Shown: positions 8,901 to 19,200 of the stretch, piece by piece
How positions within the stretch are numbered: the stretch's first letter is position 1
Layout: every line of letters begins with the position of its first letter
Assembly (NCBI GenBank): GCA_003576535.1
Contig: QXCQ01000206.1
Location: forward strand, 39,207-103,206
Direction of reading: 5' to 3'
Origin: Nakamurella silvestris
GTDB lineage: Bacteria > Actinomycetota > Actinomycetes > Mycobacteriales > Nakamurellaceae
DNA length: 64,000 bases
Translations under genes and position numbers: made by a program
Notes under the pieces: generated by a model
Databases searched by the model: none
What the model was told of the DNA's origin: nothing
What the model saw: the letters and a program-made list of their open reading frames with translations, nothing else

Positions 8901-11900
8901 TGGCCGTGTACTTGCCCGGCACGGTGTAGGTGTAACTGCCGTTGGCGGTGTTGACCTTGGCGTTGTCCGTGGTGCCCAGGTCCCAGGAGTAGGAGAGGGC
9001 TGAGCCCTCGGGGTCGGTGGCCGCCGCAGCGAGCGCGACGGTGAGCGGTGCGGTTCCGGTGGTCGGGGTCACGGTTCCGGTGGTGATCGCAGGCCGCTGG
9101 TTCACGGTCGCGCCCTTGCCGATGAAGTCGACCCAGTTGACGTTGGCGACCGAGTCGTTGGTACCGGCCTTCTTCGCGACGAAGTAGATCGTGCCGGTCG
9201 TGGTCGGGACATTGGTCAGGGTGACCTGCGAGTTGTCGAACACCTGCCAGCCCGACGTGGCCTTGCCGGGAACGGTTCCCAGCAGCTGGCCGTTGACCGG
9301 GTCGTTCCAACGGATCTCGAAGTCGGCACCGGCGGTGCCGGCGGCCCGCATGCTGATCGCGGTGATGTTGGTCAGGTTGACCCGGTCGTAGGCGAACCAA
9401 TCGCCCGGCTCCATGAATCCGATATTGGAAGTGCCGCCGGCGGTGTCGGTGGTGGCCTCGATCGTGACACCGGCGTCACCGGTGGAGGTGGTGCCGGGGA
9501 TACGTCCGGTCGAGCTGAAGTGCTCGGCCTGCAGCCGCTTGGTCTTCAGAACGATCGAGCTGGTGCCGGTCAAGGCCGGAACCGTTCCGTTGCCCTTGTC
9601 GGTGTAGGAGACCTCGATGATCCAGAACAGGTTGACGTCGCCGCCGTGGCCGCCGTCCTCCAGGGTCTGGATGGTCGCGGTGCAACCGGTGGTCTCGTTC
9701 ATCGGGTGGGCATGTGAGGAGCCGCCGGAGACGTGGCCTAGCTGGCTGCTCTCCATCACCGAGGTGCACGGGATCTGCCCGCCGGCGGTGGAGCCGTCCT
9801 CGACGTCGGTCACCGACGCGGTGTAGGTCAACTGGTCACCGAACTCGAAGAACTGTCCGTCCTTCGGGCCGGTGATGGTGACCACCGGACGGGCATTGCC
9901 CGAGGTGACGACCAAGTTGGACACACCTGTCTTGCCGTCCTCGTCGGTCACGGTCAGTTGAACGTTGAATACGCCGGCCGCGAAGGAGTGGGTCGGGTTC
10001 GGCTGGGTCGAGGTCTGTCCGTCGCCGAAGGTCCACAGGTAGGTGAGGGCGGTGCCGTCCGGGTCGACCGACCCGGCCGACGAGAAGTTGACAGCCAACG
10101 GGGCCACGCCGGAATCGACGTTGGATGCGGCCTTGGCGATCGGGGACCGGGTACCGGCGAGGTAGTCGATCCGGTAGATGCCGGAGTCGCCGTTGTTCTC
10201 CCAGCCCGAGCCCCAGTCGATGATGTACAGCGCACCGTCGGGACCGAACACCGAGTCCATCATCTTGATCTCACGGGTGTCCGGGGCCGGCAGCTTGTGC
10301 TCGTGGATCTGGGTGATCTTGAGCGGCTTGGTGACGTCGGTGTCGGTGAGGATGGAGAACATGTTGTTGTTGTTCCACTCGGCCATCAGGGCCTTGCCGT
10401 CCCAGGCGGCCGGCCACTTGACGTCCGACACCAGGTTCGGGTCGTAGCGGTACATCGGGCCGGCCATCGGGGCACCGCCGCCGCCGATCTCGGGCCAGTC
10501 GGTGCCTGCCGAGTAGTGGTAGTAGATGTCGGCCGGGATGGCCGGCGGCAGCTGGGTCAGGCCGGTGTTGTGCGGAGAATCGTTGATCGGTCCGGTGGCG
10601 CACTCGTAGGCAGCCCCTGCGGTCAGAGTGGCGAAGTTCCACCGTTTGTAGGCGGCGTTGTTGCCGGTGCAGAACGGCCAGCCGTAGTTGCCGGGGGTGT
10701 CGACGATGTTCCACTCGACGGTGTTGGCCGGACCACGGTCGGCACTGGCCGAGCCTGAATCGGGACCGTAGTCGGCGACCATGAGATGGCCGGTCTTCGG
10801 GTCGATGTTGATCCGGAACGGGTTACGGAAGCCCATGCCGAAGATCTCGGCCTTGGTCTTGGTGGTGTCGGAAGTGGCCGGGGGGAACAGGTTCCCGGCG
10901 GGGACGGTGTAGGTGCCGTCGGCCTCCGGGTGGATGCGGAGCACCTTCCCCGACAGGGAGTTGGTGTTGCCGGCACTCCGGGAGGAGTCCCACGCCGCGC
11001 GGTCCGGGTTGGTCCGGTAGTCGACCGGGGCGAAACCGTCGGAGGCGAACGGGTTGGAGTTGTCGCCGGTGGCCAGGTAGAGGTCCCCGGTGGTCTTGTT
11101 GAAGGCCATCGATCCGCCGTGGTGGCAGCACTCGGCCCGTTGGACCGGGACGTTCAGGACGATCTTCTCCGAACCGGCGACGAAGGTGTTGTCGGCGGCG
11201 ACGGTGAAGCGGCTGATCCGGTCGACCGAGTCGCTGGTGGGGGACCAGTAGATGTACATCCAGTTGTTGGTGGCGAAGTTCGGGTCCAACACCATTCCCA
11301 GTACGCCGGACTCGTTCGCGGTGAAGGCCGGAAGCGTTGCCACGACGGTGGTCTGCTTGGTGGTCGGGTTGATGACCTTGACCTTGCCAAGTCGCTCGAT
11401 GTAGAAGACCCGCTTGTCGGCGGCGACGTCGAGCATCATCGGGTTGTCGGTGTTGTCGTCGAGCTTGACGACCTCGAAGTTGCCGGGCACCGTGGCACCG
11501 CAGTCCGAGGGGACGACGCCTGCGGTGGTGGCGATACCGCCGAGGATCATCTGCTTGAAAGCGGCATTGGTCCAGTTGGTGGCGTCGTGTCCGAGGGCGT
11601 TGTACGCCGCACGGCCGCCGTCGTAGTTCTGACACCAGGCCATCGGGTGGTCGTAACCCATGGTCGATCCGGTGTAGGACCGGGTGTCGATCGACACCTG
11701 GACGTGGACCTTGTCCCGCGGGTTGGTGGTGAAGTCGTACAGCTCGTCTGTCATGGAGACCGTGTCCGGCAGGCCGACGGTCGCCGGGGAGACCTTGTCC
11801 TCGATGAACAGTTTCATCGGCTGGATCGCCGGGTGCTGCTTGAAGTACGCACCGACCAGACCGCCGTACCAGGCCCAGTTGGTGTTGGAATCGGCCGCGG

Positions 11901-12441
11901 CGTGGATACCGAAGAAGCCGCCGCCACCCTTGATGTAGTTCTCGAACGCGGTCTTCTGCGCCGCGTTCAACGCATCGTTGCCGGTGGTCGACAGGAACAC
12001 GACCGTGGAGTACTGGGCCAGGTTCGCCGCGGTGAACACGGTCGCGTCACTCGAGACGTCGGTGGTGTAGCCGTTGGCGGCGCCCCAGGAGGTGATCGCC
12101 GCACTGCCGGCGGCGATGCCGTCGGTGTGGTTGAAGCCGGTCAGGCCGGTCCAGACGAGAACCTTGTACCCTGCGGCCTTTTCCTTCGCCTCGACCCGGG
12201 GGCCGGAGGAGGCCGCCTGTACCGCGGCCTGCACCGCGGCGACCTTCGCAACGGCCGGCGTGGCCGGGGCCGCACTGGCTGCCGGGGCGGCGACGAACGA
12301 AGCCATGGACAGTCCGAGGGCGGTCGCAAGCACCGCCGTCATACCGCGGCGGAACCGGCTGGCGCCGATCCGCTGGGAACGGAGGTGGAACGGGGTGGAG
12401 CTCGCAGCAGCGCCCTCCCCGTTCCACCGGTTGCGGGTCAT
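5959..12441 (-). CDS. Giant secreted ThuA / glucose-sorbosone dehydrogenase / CBM / SLH protein
   Basis: 2160 residues. A twin-Arg-like basic N-terminus and hydrophobic core end near residue 58 (signal peptide). A ThuA-like domain follows at ~90-320 (YKVLVWTGLTGFNHTDGI, GGGGFFGIHAAAD). A glucose/sorbosone dehydrogenase beta-propeller of PQQ type spans ~335-780. Then come a PKD domain (~790-880), a CBM6-like carbohydrate-binding module (~1010-1150), a second PKD, two concanavalin-like DUF1349-type domains (~1260-1640), and three Ig-like repeats with GSGVA..Y..DGG.W.AY. One more Ig-like domain and three SLH repeats end the protein (~1985-2160). SLH repeats bind secondary cell-wall polymers, so this should be a wall-attached sugar-binding and sugar-oxidising enzyme. 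The substrate is unknown. It is the only gene of its unit, with a terminator at 5880-5916. Confidence 0.9.
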   Translation of the reverse strand: MTRNRWNGEGAAASSTPFHLRSQRIGASRFRRGMTAVLATALGLSMASFVAAPAASAAPATPAVAKVAAVQAAVQAASSGPRVEAKEKAAGYKVLVWTGLTGFNHTDGIAAGSAAITSWGAANGYTTDVSSDATVFTAANLAQYSTVVFLSTTGNDALNAAQKTAFENYIKGGGGFFGIHAAADSNTNWAWYGGLVGAYFKQHPAIQPMKLFIEDKVSPATVGLPDTVSMTDELYDFTTNPRDKVHVQVSIDTRSYTGSTMGYDHPMAWCQNYDGGRAAYNALGHDATNWTNAAFKQMILGGIATTAGVVPSDCGATVPGNFEVVKLDDNTDNPMMLDVAADKRVFYIERLGKVKVINPTTKQTTVVATLPAFTANESGVLGMVLDPNFATNNWMYIYWSPTSDSVDRISRFTVAADNTFVAGSEKIVLNVPVQRAECCHHGGSMAFNKTTGDLYLATGDNSNPFASDGFAPVDYRTNPDRAAWDSSRSAGNTNSLSGKVLRIHPEADGTYTVPAGNLFPPATSDTTKTKAEIFGMGFRNPFRINIDPKTGHLMVADYGPDSGSASADRGPANTVEWNIVDTPGNYGWPFCTGNNAAYKRWNFATLTAGAAYECATGPINDSPHNTGLTQLPPAIPADIYYHYSAGTDWPEIGGGGAPMAGPMYRYDPNLVSDVKWPAAWDGKALMAEWNNNNMFSILTDTDVTKPLKITQIHEHKLPAPDTREIKMMDSVFGPDGALYIIDWGSGWENNGDSGIYRIDYLAGTRSPIAKAASNVDSGVAPLAVNFSSAGSVDPDGTALTYLWTFGDGQTSTQPNPTHSFAAGVFNVQLTVTDEDGKTGVSNLVVTSGNARPVVTITGPKDGQFFEFGDQLTYTASVTDVEDGSTAGGQIPCTSVMESSQLGHVSGGSSHAHPMNETTGCTATIQTLEDGGHGGDVNLFWIIEVSYTDKGNGTVPALTGTSSIVLKTKRLQAEHFSSTGRIPGTTSTGDAGVTIEATTDTAGGTSNIGFMEPGDWFAYDRVNLTNITAISMRAAGTAGADFEIRWNDPVNGQLLGTVPGKATSGWQVFDNSQVTLTNVPTTTGTIYFVAKKAGTNDSVANVNWVDFIGKGATVNQRPAITTGTVTPTTGTAPLTVALAAAATDPEGSALSYSWDLGTTDNAKVNTANGSYTYTVPGKYTATLSVTDADGAVNHKTFTVTVDAPNTECFGNLSDEFTGTTLNSSRWSVIRGDQSLVVNNGKLTIPTSKTDIYGAGGNVPNIVLQTMPSGAWQATTKVNVKAYISYQQAGLIVYTDDDNYAKWVIQGRDASDKSKRVVQFAHEVAGSALEANSPALGADFPDEVYLRLTSDGTTLSPSYSVDGQTWISPTASWDGWTAVRKTTTTLGANPKIGVAAFANSAGAVVNADFDYFHISPDASATANTPNDEFNGSAVDACRWTTLRPDPTKIRVQNGSVEFDTITGEPGVAPNVLLQKQPTGNHWVAETKVDGSNFTAGYQQTGLIVYVDADNFVKLNFIRDTATNRRIELRSNVAAAFVNPQQDGPITGATDVWWLRLERQDNNFKGSYSSDGVNWTAFAQTVANIPAASTGKLGVYAAGVQQTSAATAKVDYFRILSDAPADTTAPTTTAAVSAADPAVLTLTATDNAGGSGVAKIEYRNGTQTWSTYTAPVSIPKTAAAQSVEFRATDVAGNVEATKSVSIPAAVVVDTTAPVTASTLNPATPQGQNGWYTTAVNVALAATDTGGSGVASTQYSVDGGAWTAYTTAVAVSGNGSHTVLYHSTDVAGNVEADKSVSVKIDAAAPVTAADVTGTDPVTIALSSADANSGVQTTEYQIGSGAWTAYTAAFTVAKTAAAQSVKFRSTDKAGNVEATRTVTVAAKPVELAASTTTLTIPAAASAAGDLSTTGSLKVTVHVTATSGIPTGAVSITVGNAVVGAGTLVNGTAVVNIAGLPAGVHQLVAHFPGDAALAPSDSAAKSITVYFGDYKSGQFFDDIMWLAESGITTGNPDGGFHPNEAVSRQAMAAFLYRSTHDGANAPACTAAPFTDVPVGNEFCGAIKWLASTGIANGFSDGKFRPGSPVARDAMAAFLYRLHLLTPGTTPAAACTTAPFTDVPVTQAFCKEISWLKAVGITDGNSDGTYTPGASVSRQAMAAFLHRFSEL

Positions 12442-13397
12442 CGTTCACTTCCGGTGACGATGACGAGTGGGAGCCCCGGTCCGAACATCTCCAGGGGTGG
12501 TTGTTGCGCGCGTGGTGCTGAGAATGATCGGGTTCGCAATGCGCGAGGCATGAACCGTCCTTCCGACGACGTTGTACGAAGAAGTGGTGTCATGGCGCGC
12601 GCAGCCGCGCCGGGAACACAGGGCACTCATCGATGAGGCCCCTTGGAGCTGAAAGTCTTGACCGCCCGCGGTCTGCCGAGATCCGACACCTGCAGTGGTC
12701 CTCATGTGCCGACCTTGGAACGTCTCCCTTCCTGGGTCATCCGGGAGGAGTCGGCCGGCGGCCGTCTCCTTGGTTCGTGGACTTGCCGCGGCTGCCGATG
12801 TCGGGCGACGATCGGTGCCGAGCGGACGAGGCGATGTAAAATTGCATTCGTCTGTTGGATGACTAAACTAAATCGGAAGGCTCCCGTCAACGCCCGTTCG
12901 GGTGATGAAAATCGGTCCAGAGGCGAATCCGGCGCGAAGTGTCAGGTTCGGAACACGAAATCCTGACATATCGTCATTTACGTTGGCTTGCTGGGCTTTC
13001 GCAGCGGACCCATCGATTAAGGCGAGACCCGAAAAACCCCGCGCCGCCGTCGACCGGCTCACCGACCACCGGTCGAGGATCCCTCCGAGTAGTTCGTATA
13101 CCGACTCGACGAAGTCCATTGCCAGACCTCGACAGGTGTGCAATAGTGCACCGTGCCGTCGTCTGTTGTCTCCTCCTTGAACCGGTCCGGACACCCTCGA
13201 CGCCGGGGCGCGGCCGGGTGGTGTCCGGCCGCGCCTCACATCAACCCTGCGATGCCCTGGCACCGGATCTCGACGGCCGACGTACGACCGCCGTTCACGA
13301 TCCCGTCAGTCCCCGGCTCCGTTCCCCCTGTCCACTGACAGGTGGCCGAGGTTTCCACTCCGCGGCCTACCTCATTGCCTCGTCAGACGGGACTTCC
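12442..13397. other. 956-bp intergenic region between divergent surface-protein genes
   Basis: No convincing gene is seen: short frames here lack ribosome binding sites and recognisable sequence. A locally AT-rich patch at about 12833-12880 is a promoter candidate. The TTCGGGTGATGAA motif follows at 12896-12909 in the direction of the phosphatase gene, leaving a possible leader of nearly 490 bases. Confidence 0.5.
12896..12909 (+). repeat. Copy of the TTCGGGTGATGAA motif upstream of the alkaline phosphatase
   Basis: GTTCGGGTGATGAA on the + strand, the third exact occurrence of the 13-base core in this window. It does not fit the direct-repeat PHO box pattern of PhoP, even though an alkaline phosphatase lies downstream. 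Confidence 0.5.
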
Positions 13398-15665
13398 ATG
13401 CCGCATCACTCGAATCATCCGTACATCAAGCGGGCCGTCCGCACGGCCACGGTCGGCGTTCTCGCCGCTGCCGTGATCGGCGGCGGCGTCAGCTGGGGTC
13501 TGAGCGCGTCGAACACGGACGCGGCCCCGGCCAACCTCGGCCAGCACGGGGGTGCTGCCCGCCTCGACGGCGATCAGAGCGACACCATCAAGGCGCTCAT
13601 CAACCCGGCGAAGGCCAAGAACGTCATCCTGCTGATCGGTGACGGCATGGGCGATTCCGAGATCACCTCGGCCCGCGACTACGAATACGGTGCCGCCGGT
13701 CGGCTGCCCGGCATCGACGCCCTGCCCTTGACCGGGCAGTACACGACCTACTCCTTGAAGAAGGGCACCACCCAGCCCGACTATGTCCCGGACTCCGCCG
13801 CCACCGGTACCGCCTGGTCCACCGGCACCAAGAGCTACGACAATGCCGTCTCCGTGGACACCTACGGTGTTCCCCAGACCTCGCTGCTGGAACTGGCGAA
13901 GGCGAACGGCCTCAAGACCGGTGTTGTCACCACCTCCGAGATCCAGGACGCCACACCGGCTGTCCAGCTCGCCCACATCTCCCAGCGCTCCTGCTACGGC
14001 CCGGTCAAGACCTCGACCACCTGTGCCAGCGAGGCTCTGGAGAACGGTGGACTCGGCTCCATCACCGAGCAGATGCTCAACACCCGGCCTGATGTCACCC
14101 TCGGCGGCGGTGCCGCCACCTTCAACGAGGTGGCGAAGGCCGGCCAGTACAAGAACCAGACCCTGCTCGCCCAGGCCCAGACCCGCGGCTACCAGCTGGT
14201 CAACGACAAGGACGGCCTCGCGGCCGTCACGAAGGCCGACCAGGACGCTCCCCTGCTCGGACTCTTCCACGCCGGCAACATGGATGTGCGCTGGAAGGAG
14301 ATCCCGGCCACCAACGGCGGCGCGGATCTGCCCGCCGCCAGGTGCCAGGTCAACCCCACCCGCAACCTGGGCCAGCCGACCCTGGGAGCGATGACGGAGA
14401 AGGCGATCAGCCTGCTCGACAACGACAAGGGCTTCTTCCTGCAGGTGGAAGGTGCCAGCATCGACAAGAAGGACCACAGCGCAGATGCGTGTGGCCAGAT
14501 CGGTGAGACGATCGATCTGGACGAGGCCGTGCAGGAGGCGTTGAAGTTCGCCGAGGAGCAGGGCAACACCAGCGTTTTCGTGACCGCCGACCACGCCCAC
14601 ACGAGCCAGATCGTCGACGGCAACACCCCCGGACTGAGCGTCAACCTGCTGACCAACGAGGGTTCCGAGCTGAAGATCTCCTACGGCACCGCTCCTATCG
14701 GCGGTTCCCAGCAGCACACCGGTTCCCAGCTGCGGGTGGCCGGCTACGGCCCGCGTGCGGCCAACGTGATCGGCCTGACCGATCAGACAGACCTCTTCTT
14801 CACCATGCGTGATGCGCTGGGCCTGAAGACCGTCGCGAACCCGGTCGTCGCACCGCAGATCGTCACCGGCCCGCAGCACACCTCGGTCGCCGAGGGCGGC
14901 AGCGCCACCTTCGGTGTCACCACCGACGAGTCCGTCGCGACCTACCAGTGGCAGTTGAAGAAGGCCGGTGCGGCGAACTTCACCGATCTGACCGGCGAGA
15001 CCTCCGACATCCTCACCCTGGCCGGTCTCGCGGCCACCGACAACGGCTCCGAGGTACGGGTTGTCGTCACCAACAAGGTGGGAACGACCACCTCCGCCGC
15101 CGCCCGTGTCACGGTCACCCTGGAGAACGACGGCCGCCTCGCGGCCTCGAGCGTTCCGGCCGTCGTCGGAGCCACCCGCGTCGGCTCCACCCTCACCGGT
15201 TCCGCCGGCGTGTGGAACCGGTCCGACGTCGCCTTCACCTACAGCTGGCTGCGCAACGGCAAGGCCATCAGCGGCGCGGTGAAGAGCACCTACAAGATCA
15301 CCGCCGCCGATGCCGGGGCCACCCTGTCCCTGCGGGTCCAGGCCACCAAGGCCGGGTTCAAGACCGGTACGGCCCTGTCCCTGTCGACCGCCAAGGTCGC
15401 CAAGGTCACGCCGAAGATCACCGCCGCAGTCGCCAAGAAGTCCCTGGCCGTCACGGTCTCCTACTCGGGCCTGACCTCCGTCACCGGAACCGTCTCGGTG
15501 TTCGACGGCAAGACCGTTGTCAAGACCGGGGTGCACCTGGTGAAGGGCAAGGCGACCGTGTCCCTGGCCTCGCTGAAGAAGGGCAAGCACAACCTGCGGG
15601 TCGCCTTCTTCGGCAACGAGCAGCTCAACTCGGGCAGCAAGAACCTGACGGTGCGGATCAAGTAG
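13398..15665 (+). CDS. PhoA-type alkaline phosphatase with Ig-like C-terminal domains
   Basis: 755 residues. The ATG at 13398 starts a signal peptide with a hydrophobic [20 protein letters not shown] core; upstream in-frame starts would bury it. The phosphatase domain spans ~65-485. [10 protein letters not shown] carries the metal-binding Asp, [13 protein letters not shown] carries the nucleophilic Ser (equivalent to Ser102 of E. coli PhoA), and [11 protein letters not shown] carries metal-ligand His/Asp residues. About 270 extra residues follow: an Ig-like domain with a YQWQ core, a second with [13 protein letters not shown], and a terminal Ig-like module ending LTVRIK. There is no LPXTG or SLH anchor. 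It releases phosphate from organic esters outside the cell. Induction by phosphate starvation is likely from the family but no PHO box is visible. Confidence 0.93.
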   Translation: MPHHSNHPYIKRAVRTATVGVLAAAVIGGGVSWGLSASNTDAAPANLGQHGGAARLDGDQSDTIKALINPAKAKNVILLIGDGMGDSEITSARDYEYGAAGRLPGIDALPLTGQYTTYSLKKGTTQPDYVPDSAATGTAWSTGTKSYDNAVSVDTYGVPQTSLLELAKANGLKTGVVTTSEIQDATPAVQLAHISQRSCYGPVKTSTTCASEALENGGLGSITEQMLNTRPDVTLGGGAATFNEVAKAGQYKNQTLLAQAQTRGYQLVNDKDGLAAVTKADQDAPLLGLFHAGNMDVRWKEIPATNGGADLPAARCQVNPTRNLGQPTLGAMTEKAISLLDNDKGFFLQVEGASIDKKDHSADACGQIGETIDLDEAVQEALKFAEEQGNTSVFVTADHAHTSQIVDGNTPGLSVNLLTNEGSELKISYGTAPIGGSQQHTGSQLRVAGYGPRAANVIGLTDQTDLFFTMRDALGLKTVANPVVAPQIVTGPQHTSVAEGGSATFGVTTDESVATYQWQLKKAGAANFTDLTGETSDILTLAGLAATDNGSEVRVVVTNKVGTTTSAAARVTVTLENDGRLAASSVPAVVGATRVGSTLTGSAGVWNRSDVAFTYSWLRNGKAISGAVKSTYKITAADAGATLSLRVQATKAGFKTGTALSLSTAKVAKVTPKITAAVAKKSLAVTVSYSGLTSVTGTVSVFDGKTVVKTGVHLVKGKATVSLASLKKGKHNLRVAFFGNEQLNSGSKNLTVRIK

Positions 15666-15718
15666 GACCACACCGGGTTGGGGGTGACACCGACCAGGTG
15701 ACGTCCCCGCCGATGTGA

Positions 15719-15764
15719 CGAGGCCGGGTGGTGAGGAGCGGGAGATCCTCACCACCCGGCCTCG
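15719..15764 (+). terminator. Terminator of the alkaline phosphatase gene
   Basis: A perfect 19-bp stem (15719-15737 against 15746-15764) with an 8-base loop, followed by TCTGTTTC, 54 bases after the stop codon. Confidence 0.85.
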
Positions 15765-15807
15765 GTCTGTTTCTGGCCCGGTGTCGCGCTCGACCTGAGG
15801 AGTGAAA

Positions 15808-15826
15808 TAAGGGTCGCCTTACCCCC
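15808..15826. promoter_or_regulatory. Weak DtxR/IdeR-like iron box
   Basis: The 19-mer TAAGGGTCGCCTTACCCCC matches the DtxR/IdeR consensus at about 12 of 19 positions and contains the TAAGG/CCTTA dyad. It lies about 415 bp upstream of the HtaA-domain gene, downstream of the phosphatase terminator. Confidence 0.4.
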
Positions 15827-16145
15827 GAACGTGTGGATTTCGCAGAAATTCCGGCCCGCGACAACAATCCACGCAACCGTGAACACCATTCACCGAATAC
15901 ATCACATCCACACAAGACCCGACCAGGGCACGTCGGATCAGGCGCACATCCCAGGAATGCCGTCGCGGGATCTGTCCGAGTCCGGTTCTCTGGCAACCAT
16001 TCCCGTCTACCCAAGCCTTCAGTACAGGCCCACCCAAGGGCCGGCCGCCGACATCAACGGACCTTTCGCCGGATTCGGCAACAATGGTGTGTCGACCGGC
16101 CCGGACCACTATCGCCGCCACAGCTCAAGATCAACTACCCGTGAA
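15827..16145. other. Intergenic region without a recognisable gene
   Basis: Between the two iron-box-like sites I see only short frames without ribosome binding sites or recognisable sequence. The overall composition is less GC-rich than the neighbouring genes. Confidence 0.5.
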
Positions 16146-16164
16146 TTAGGCTAGCCTTACCTCG
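16146..16164 (+). promoter_or_regulatory. DtxR/IdeR-type iron box upstream of the HtaA-domain gene
   Basis: TTAGGCTAGCCTTACCTCG matches the 19-bp DtxR/IdeR operator consensus at 15 of 19 positions, with an almost intact central dyad. It lies 77 bp before the start codon, a good place for iron-dependent repression. The regulator itself is not in the window. Confidence 0.75.
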
Positions 16165-16190
16165 CTCGCACTGTCGCGAGTGAGGTAAGG
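16155..16190 (+). promoter_or_regulatory. Hairpin overlapping the iron box
   Basis: CCTTACCTCGCTCGC at 16155-16169 pairs with GCGAGTGAGGTAAGG at 16176-16190 (14 of 15). This forms a strong stem that includes the right half of the iron box and ends 50 bp before the start codon. It may be a second regulator half-site pair or a leader hairpin. Confidence 0.6.
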
Positions 16191-16240
16191 CCGCTGTGTC
16201 CTGCGGCCCAGCCTCCCCGGACATCACAAGGAGAGTTGAC

Positions 16241-19200
16241 ATGGCATTGAGCAGACCACCGCGAGCATCTCGCAGGCTACGAAAGCCCTGGTCCGCCTTG
16301 ATGATCGGAATTCTGGCGGCCGGATCCCTGACGACGGGAGCCCTGCCTGCACGGGCGGCGGCACCGGCTGCAGGCTCCGGCGGGGCTCTCCTGTCGAACG
16401 GTCCGGCCACCCCGCTGGATCATGTGGCCTTCGAATGGGCCATCAACAACCAGCACCAGGCCGCCTCCCAGGCCGGCGGGTGCGACTACTTCGTCGCCGG
16501 GGAATCGGACGGGTACGCCGGCACCTACCGCACCCGGTCCGGCAATGTGCAGATCATCAAACGGGCCGCCGACGGCTCCGTCCTCCCGGTGGGTGTGCCG
16601 AACCGCTGCCGCGCCGAGGGAACCGGCGGCACGATCGGCCAGCGGATGCTGTTCACCGAAGGAGTCGGCGAGATCCGCACCGACGGCTCGGCCACCGTCT
16701 CCTGGAAGGGCCGCGCTTCCGTCAACGCCTACGGCGGACTGGTGCCCTGGTACCTGGAGAACCCTCGCCTCGAGGTCGACACACACGGCGACGGACGGAT
16801 CGTCGGCGATCTCGGCGGGATCGGGTCCTCCTATGCCAACCCGATGATCCGGCAGCCCCTCGAGCCCATGAGTGATGTGACGGTCATGGACTTCAGCGAC
16901 ATTCGAATCACCCCCACCGGTTTCACCGCCACACCGAAGTACACCCACGTCGACTACGTCCCGCTCACCGATGCGTTCCGCCCGGAGCTCGGGCGCCTCG
17001 CGATCTCGGCGATCACCCCCGCGACCCGTGCCGCGAACCCGAACTGGGGTTCCTGGAACCCGCTCTTCGTGGACTTCCAGTACCGCACCGGTCTGTCCAG
17101 CTACTGGCATTCCAGCGGCGGGGAGGCGGACTCGAAGAAGCCGCCGCTACCGTTCGACATCCGGTTCAACTTCTCCACCGACGACAGCCAGAACCCGCCG
17201 TCGGTCTTCCTCGGGCCCGAAACGCAGTCCGTCTCGGCAGGCGGCACAGTGGTTCTCACCGCGGCGGCCACCGGAGCCCCGGTGCCACGGTTCCAGTGGC
17301 AGCGGGAGATCGGCGGGGTCTGGACCGATCTGCCGGGTGCCACCAGCAGCACCCTGCGCCTGGTCGGCCTGACGATCGAGGCGGACAACGGCGCCAGGTA
17401 CCGCACGATCCTCACCAACGACCGCGGTTCGGCCACCACGGAGGCGGCCACCATCACGGTCGTGGCCTACCGCCCGGTGGTCATCGTCACGCCGCCGACC
17501 GACACCACCGCTGCCGCAAGCGGTTCGGCCTTCATCATCGCCGCCGCCACCGGGTCGGCCCTGCGCTACCGTTGGGAGACGAGCAAGGACAACGGCCAGA
17601 CCTGGTCCGAGGCCGGCACCCTGTCCTACCTGTCCCTGGCCGACCTGCGACCCGACCAGAACGGCCTGCGCTACCGGGTCACCGTGAGCAACGGCGTCGA
17701 CACGGTGACCACCACCCCGGCCACCCTCACCGTCACCACCAAACCGCTGGCGATCACCTACGGGGAGTACAACCGGACGGTGTTCCACGGACGCACCGTG
17801 CGGTTGGTGACCTACTTCGACGGTGCCCCGTACGGTGTCTGGACCTGGGAGCGGAGCACCGACAACGGCAAGACCTGGAAGCCGGTCAAGGTCATCCGCA
17901 ATGCGAACAACGTCGATCACGTCTTCGTGGCCGATCGCGCCGACTCCGGCGACCTCTACCGGGTGCAGGGTGACAACGGCGCGGGACCCGCGGTGGCCGC
18001 AGGTCCCTGGCGCATCACGGTCCTCGACCCGACGAACACCGGACCCGAGATCCACGTCTCCGGCATCGACGCCCTCGATCCGACGATCGCCCACCGCCTG
18101 CCCTTCACGGGGGCCGGATTCCCCCTCCACCAGGAGTTCCCGACCGGAACGGCCCGCAGTCTGGCCGTGCGGTTGATCGAGGTCGGCACCTGGGAACCCG
18201 GACAGGCGATCGACACCTACCTCTCGGCTCGAGGGGTCGGTCTCGCTGCCGACGGTTACCTCTCCGAGACCCTGCTCACCATGAACGCAGGGGTCCTCGA
18301 CGTGAACAAGAAGTACGAGGTCATCACCTATCGGGCAGCAGTTCCCTCCGACACCCGTTACATCACCCGTACTCCCGTGCACCTGCTGCGCCCACCGACG
18401 ATCGAGCAGCAGCCGACGAGCCGCACCGTCACCGCCGACGGCACCGCCGAGTTCTCGGTCACGGTCGATGCCGACTTCCCGCTGTCCTACCAGTGGCAGC
18501 GCAGCGACGACGACGGTGACACCTGGACCGACCTGCCCGATGCCGATGCGACATCCGTCGAGGTGACGGCCAAGGTTCGGGACAGCGGCGCCTTGTTCCG
18601 GGTCGTCGTCTCGACCATCGGCGGCACCGTCACCTCCCACGAGGCCCGGTTGACCGTGCGCTTCGACGGCGCTCCGGTGATCACACAGCAGCCGAAGAGC
18701 CTGTCCGCCACGGTAGGCGACCGGTTTGTCCTCGAAACCCAGGCCACCGGCAGTTATCTCAGCTTCCAGTGGCAGGTCAGCATGGACGGCTCGGCCTGGG
18801 CGGAGATCGACGGCGGGGACAGCCGGAGGCTCGCGGTGCAGGCCACGAGCACCGCCCTGTCGGGTGCCAGGTACCGCGCAGTGGTGACCAACCCGGCCGG
18901 TGACCGAACCACCGACGTCGCCACGCTGACCGTGGCACCAGCTGTCCCGACCGTCAGGATCACCGCAGCGAAATCGGCCGTCTACGGCGGATCGACCTAC
19001 GTCGGCGTGACAGTTGCTGCACCCCAAAGTGTTCCCACCAGCGGAAAGGTGACGTTGAAGGCGGGCAGTACGGTCCTGGGAACGGCGTCGTTGACCGCGG
19101 GTTCTGCACGTTGGACGGTGAAGACCGCCGGCTTGAAGGTCGGCAGCAACAAGATCACCGTTGTCTTCGGCGGGTCGGATGAACTCCGGACGGCGGTCAC

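Noticed and set aside
12896-12909. PHO box for the alkaline phosphatase
   Set aside because: The sequence is a single motif, not the 11-bp direct repeats bound by PhoP, and it recurs near unrelated genes.
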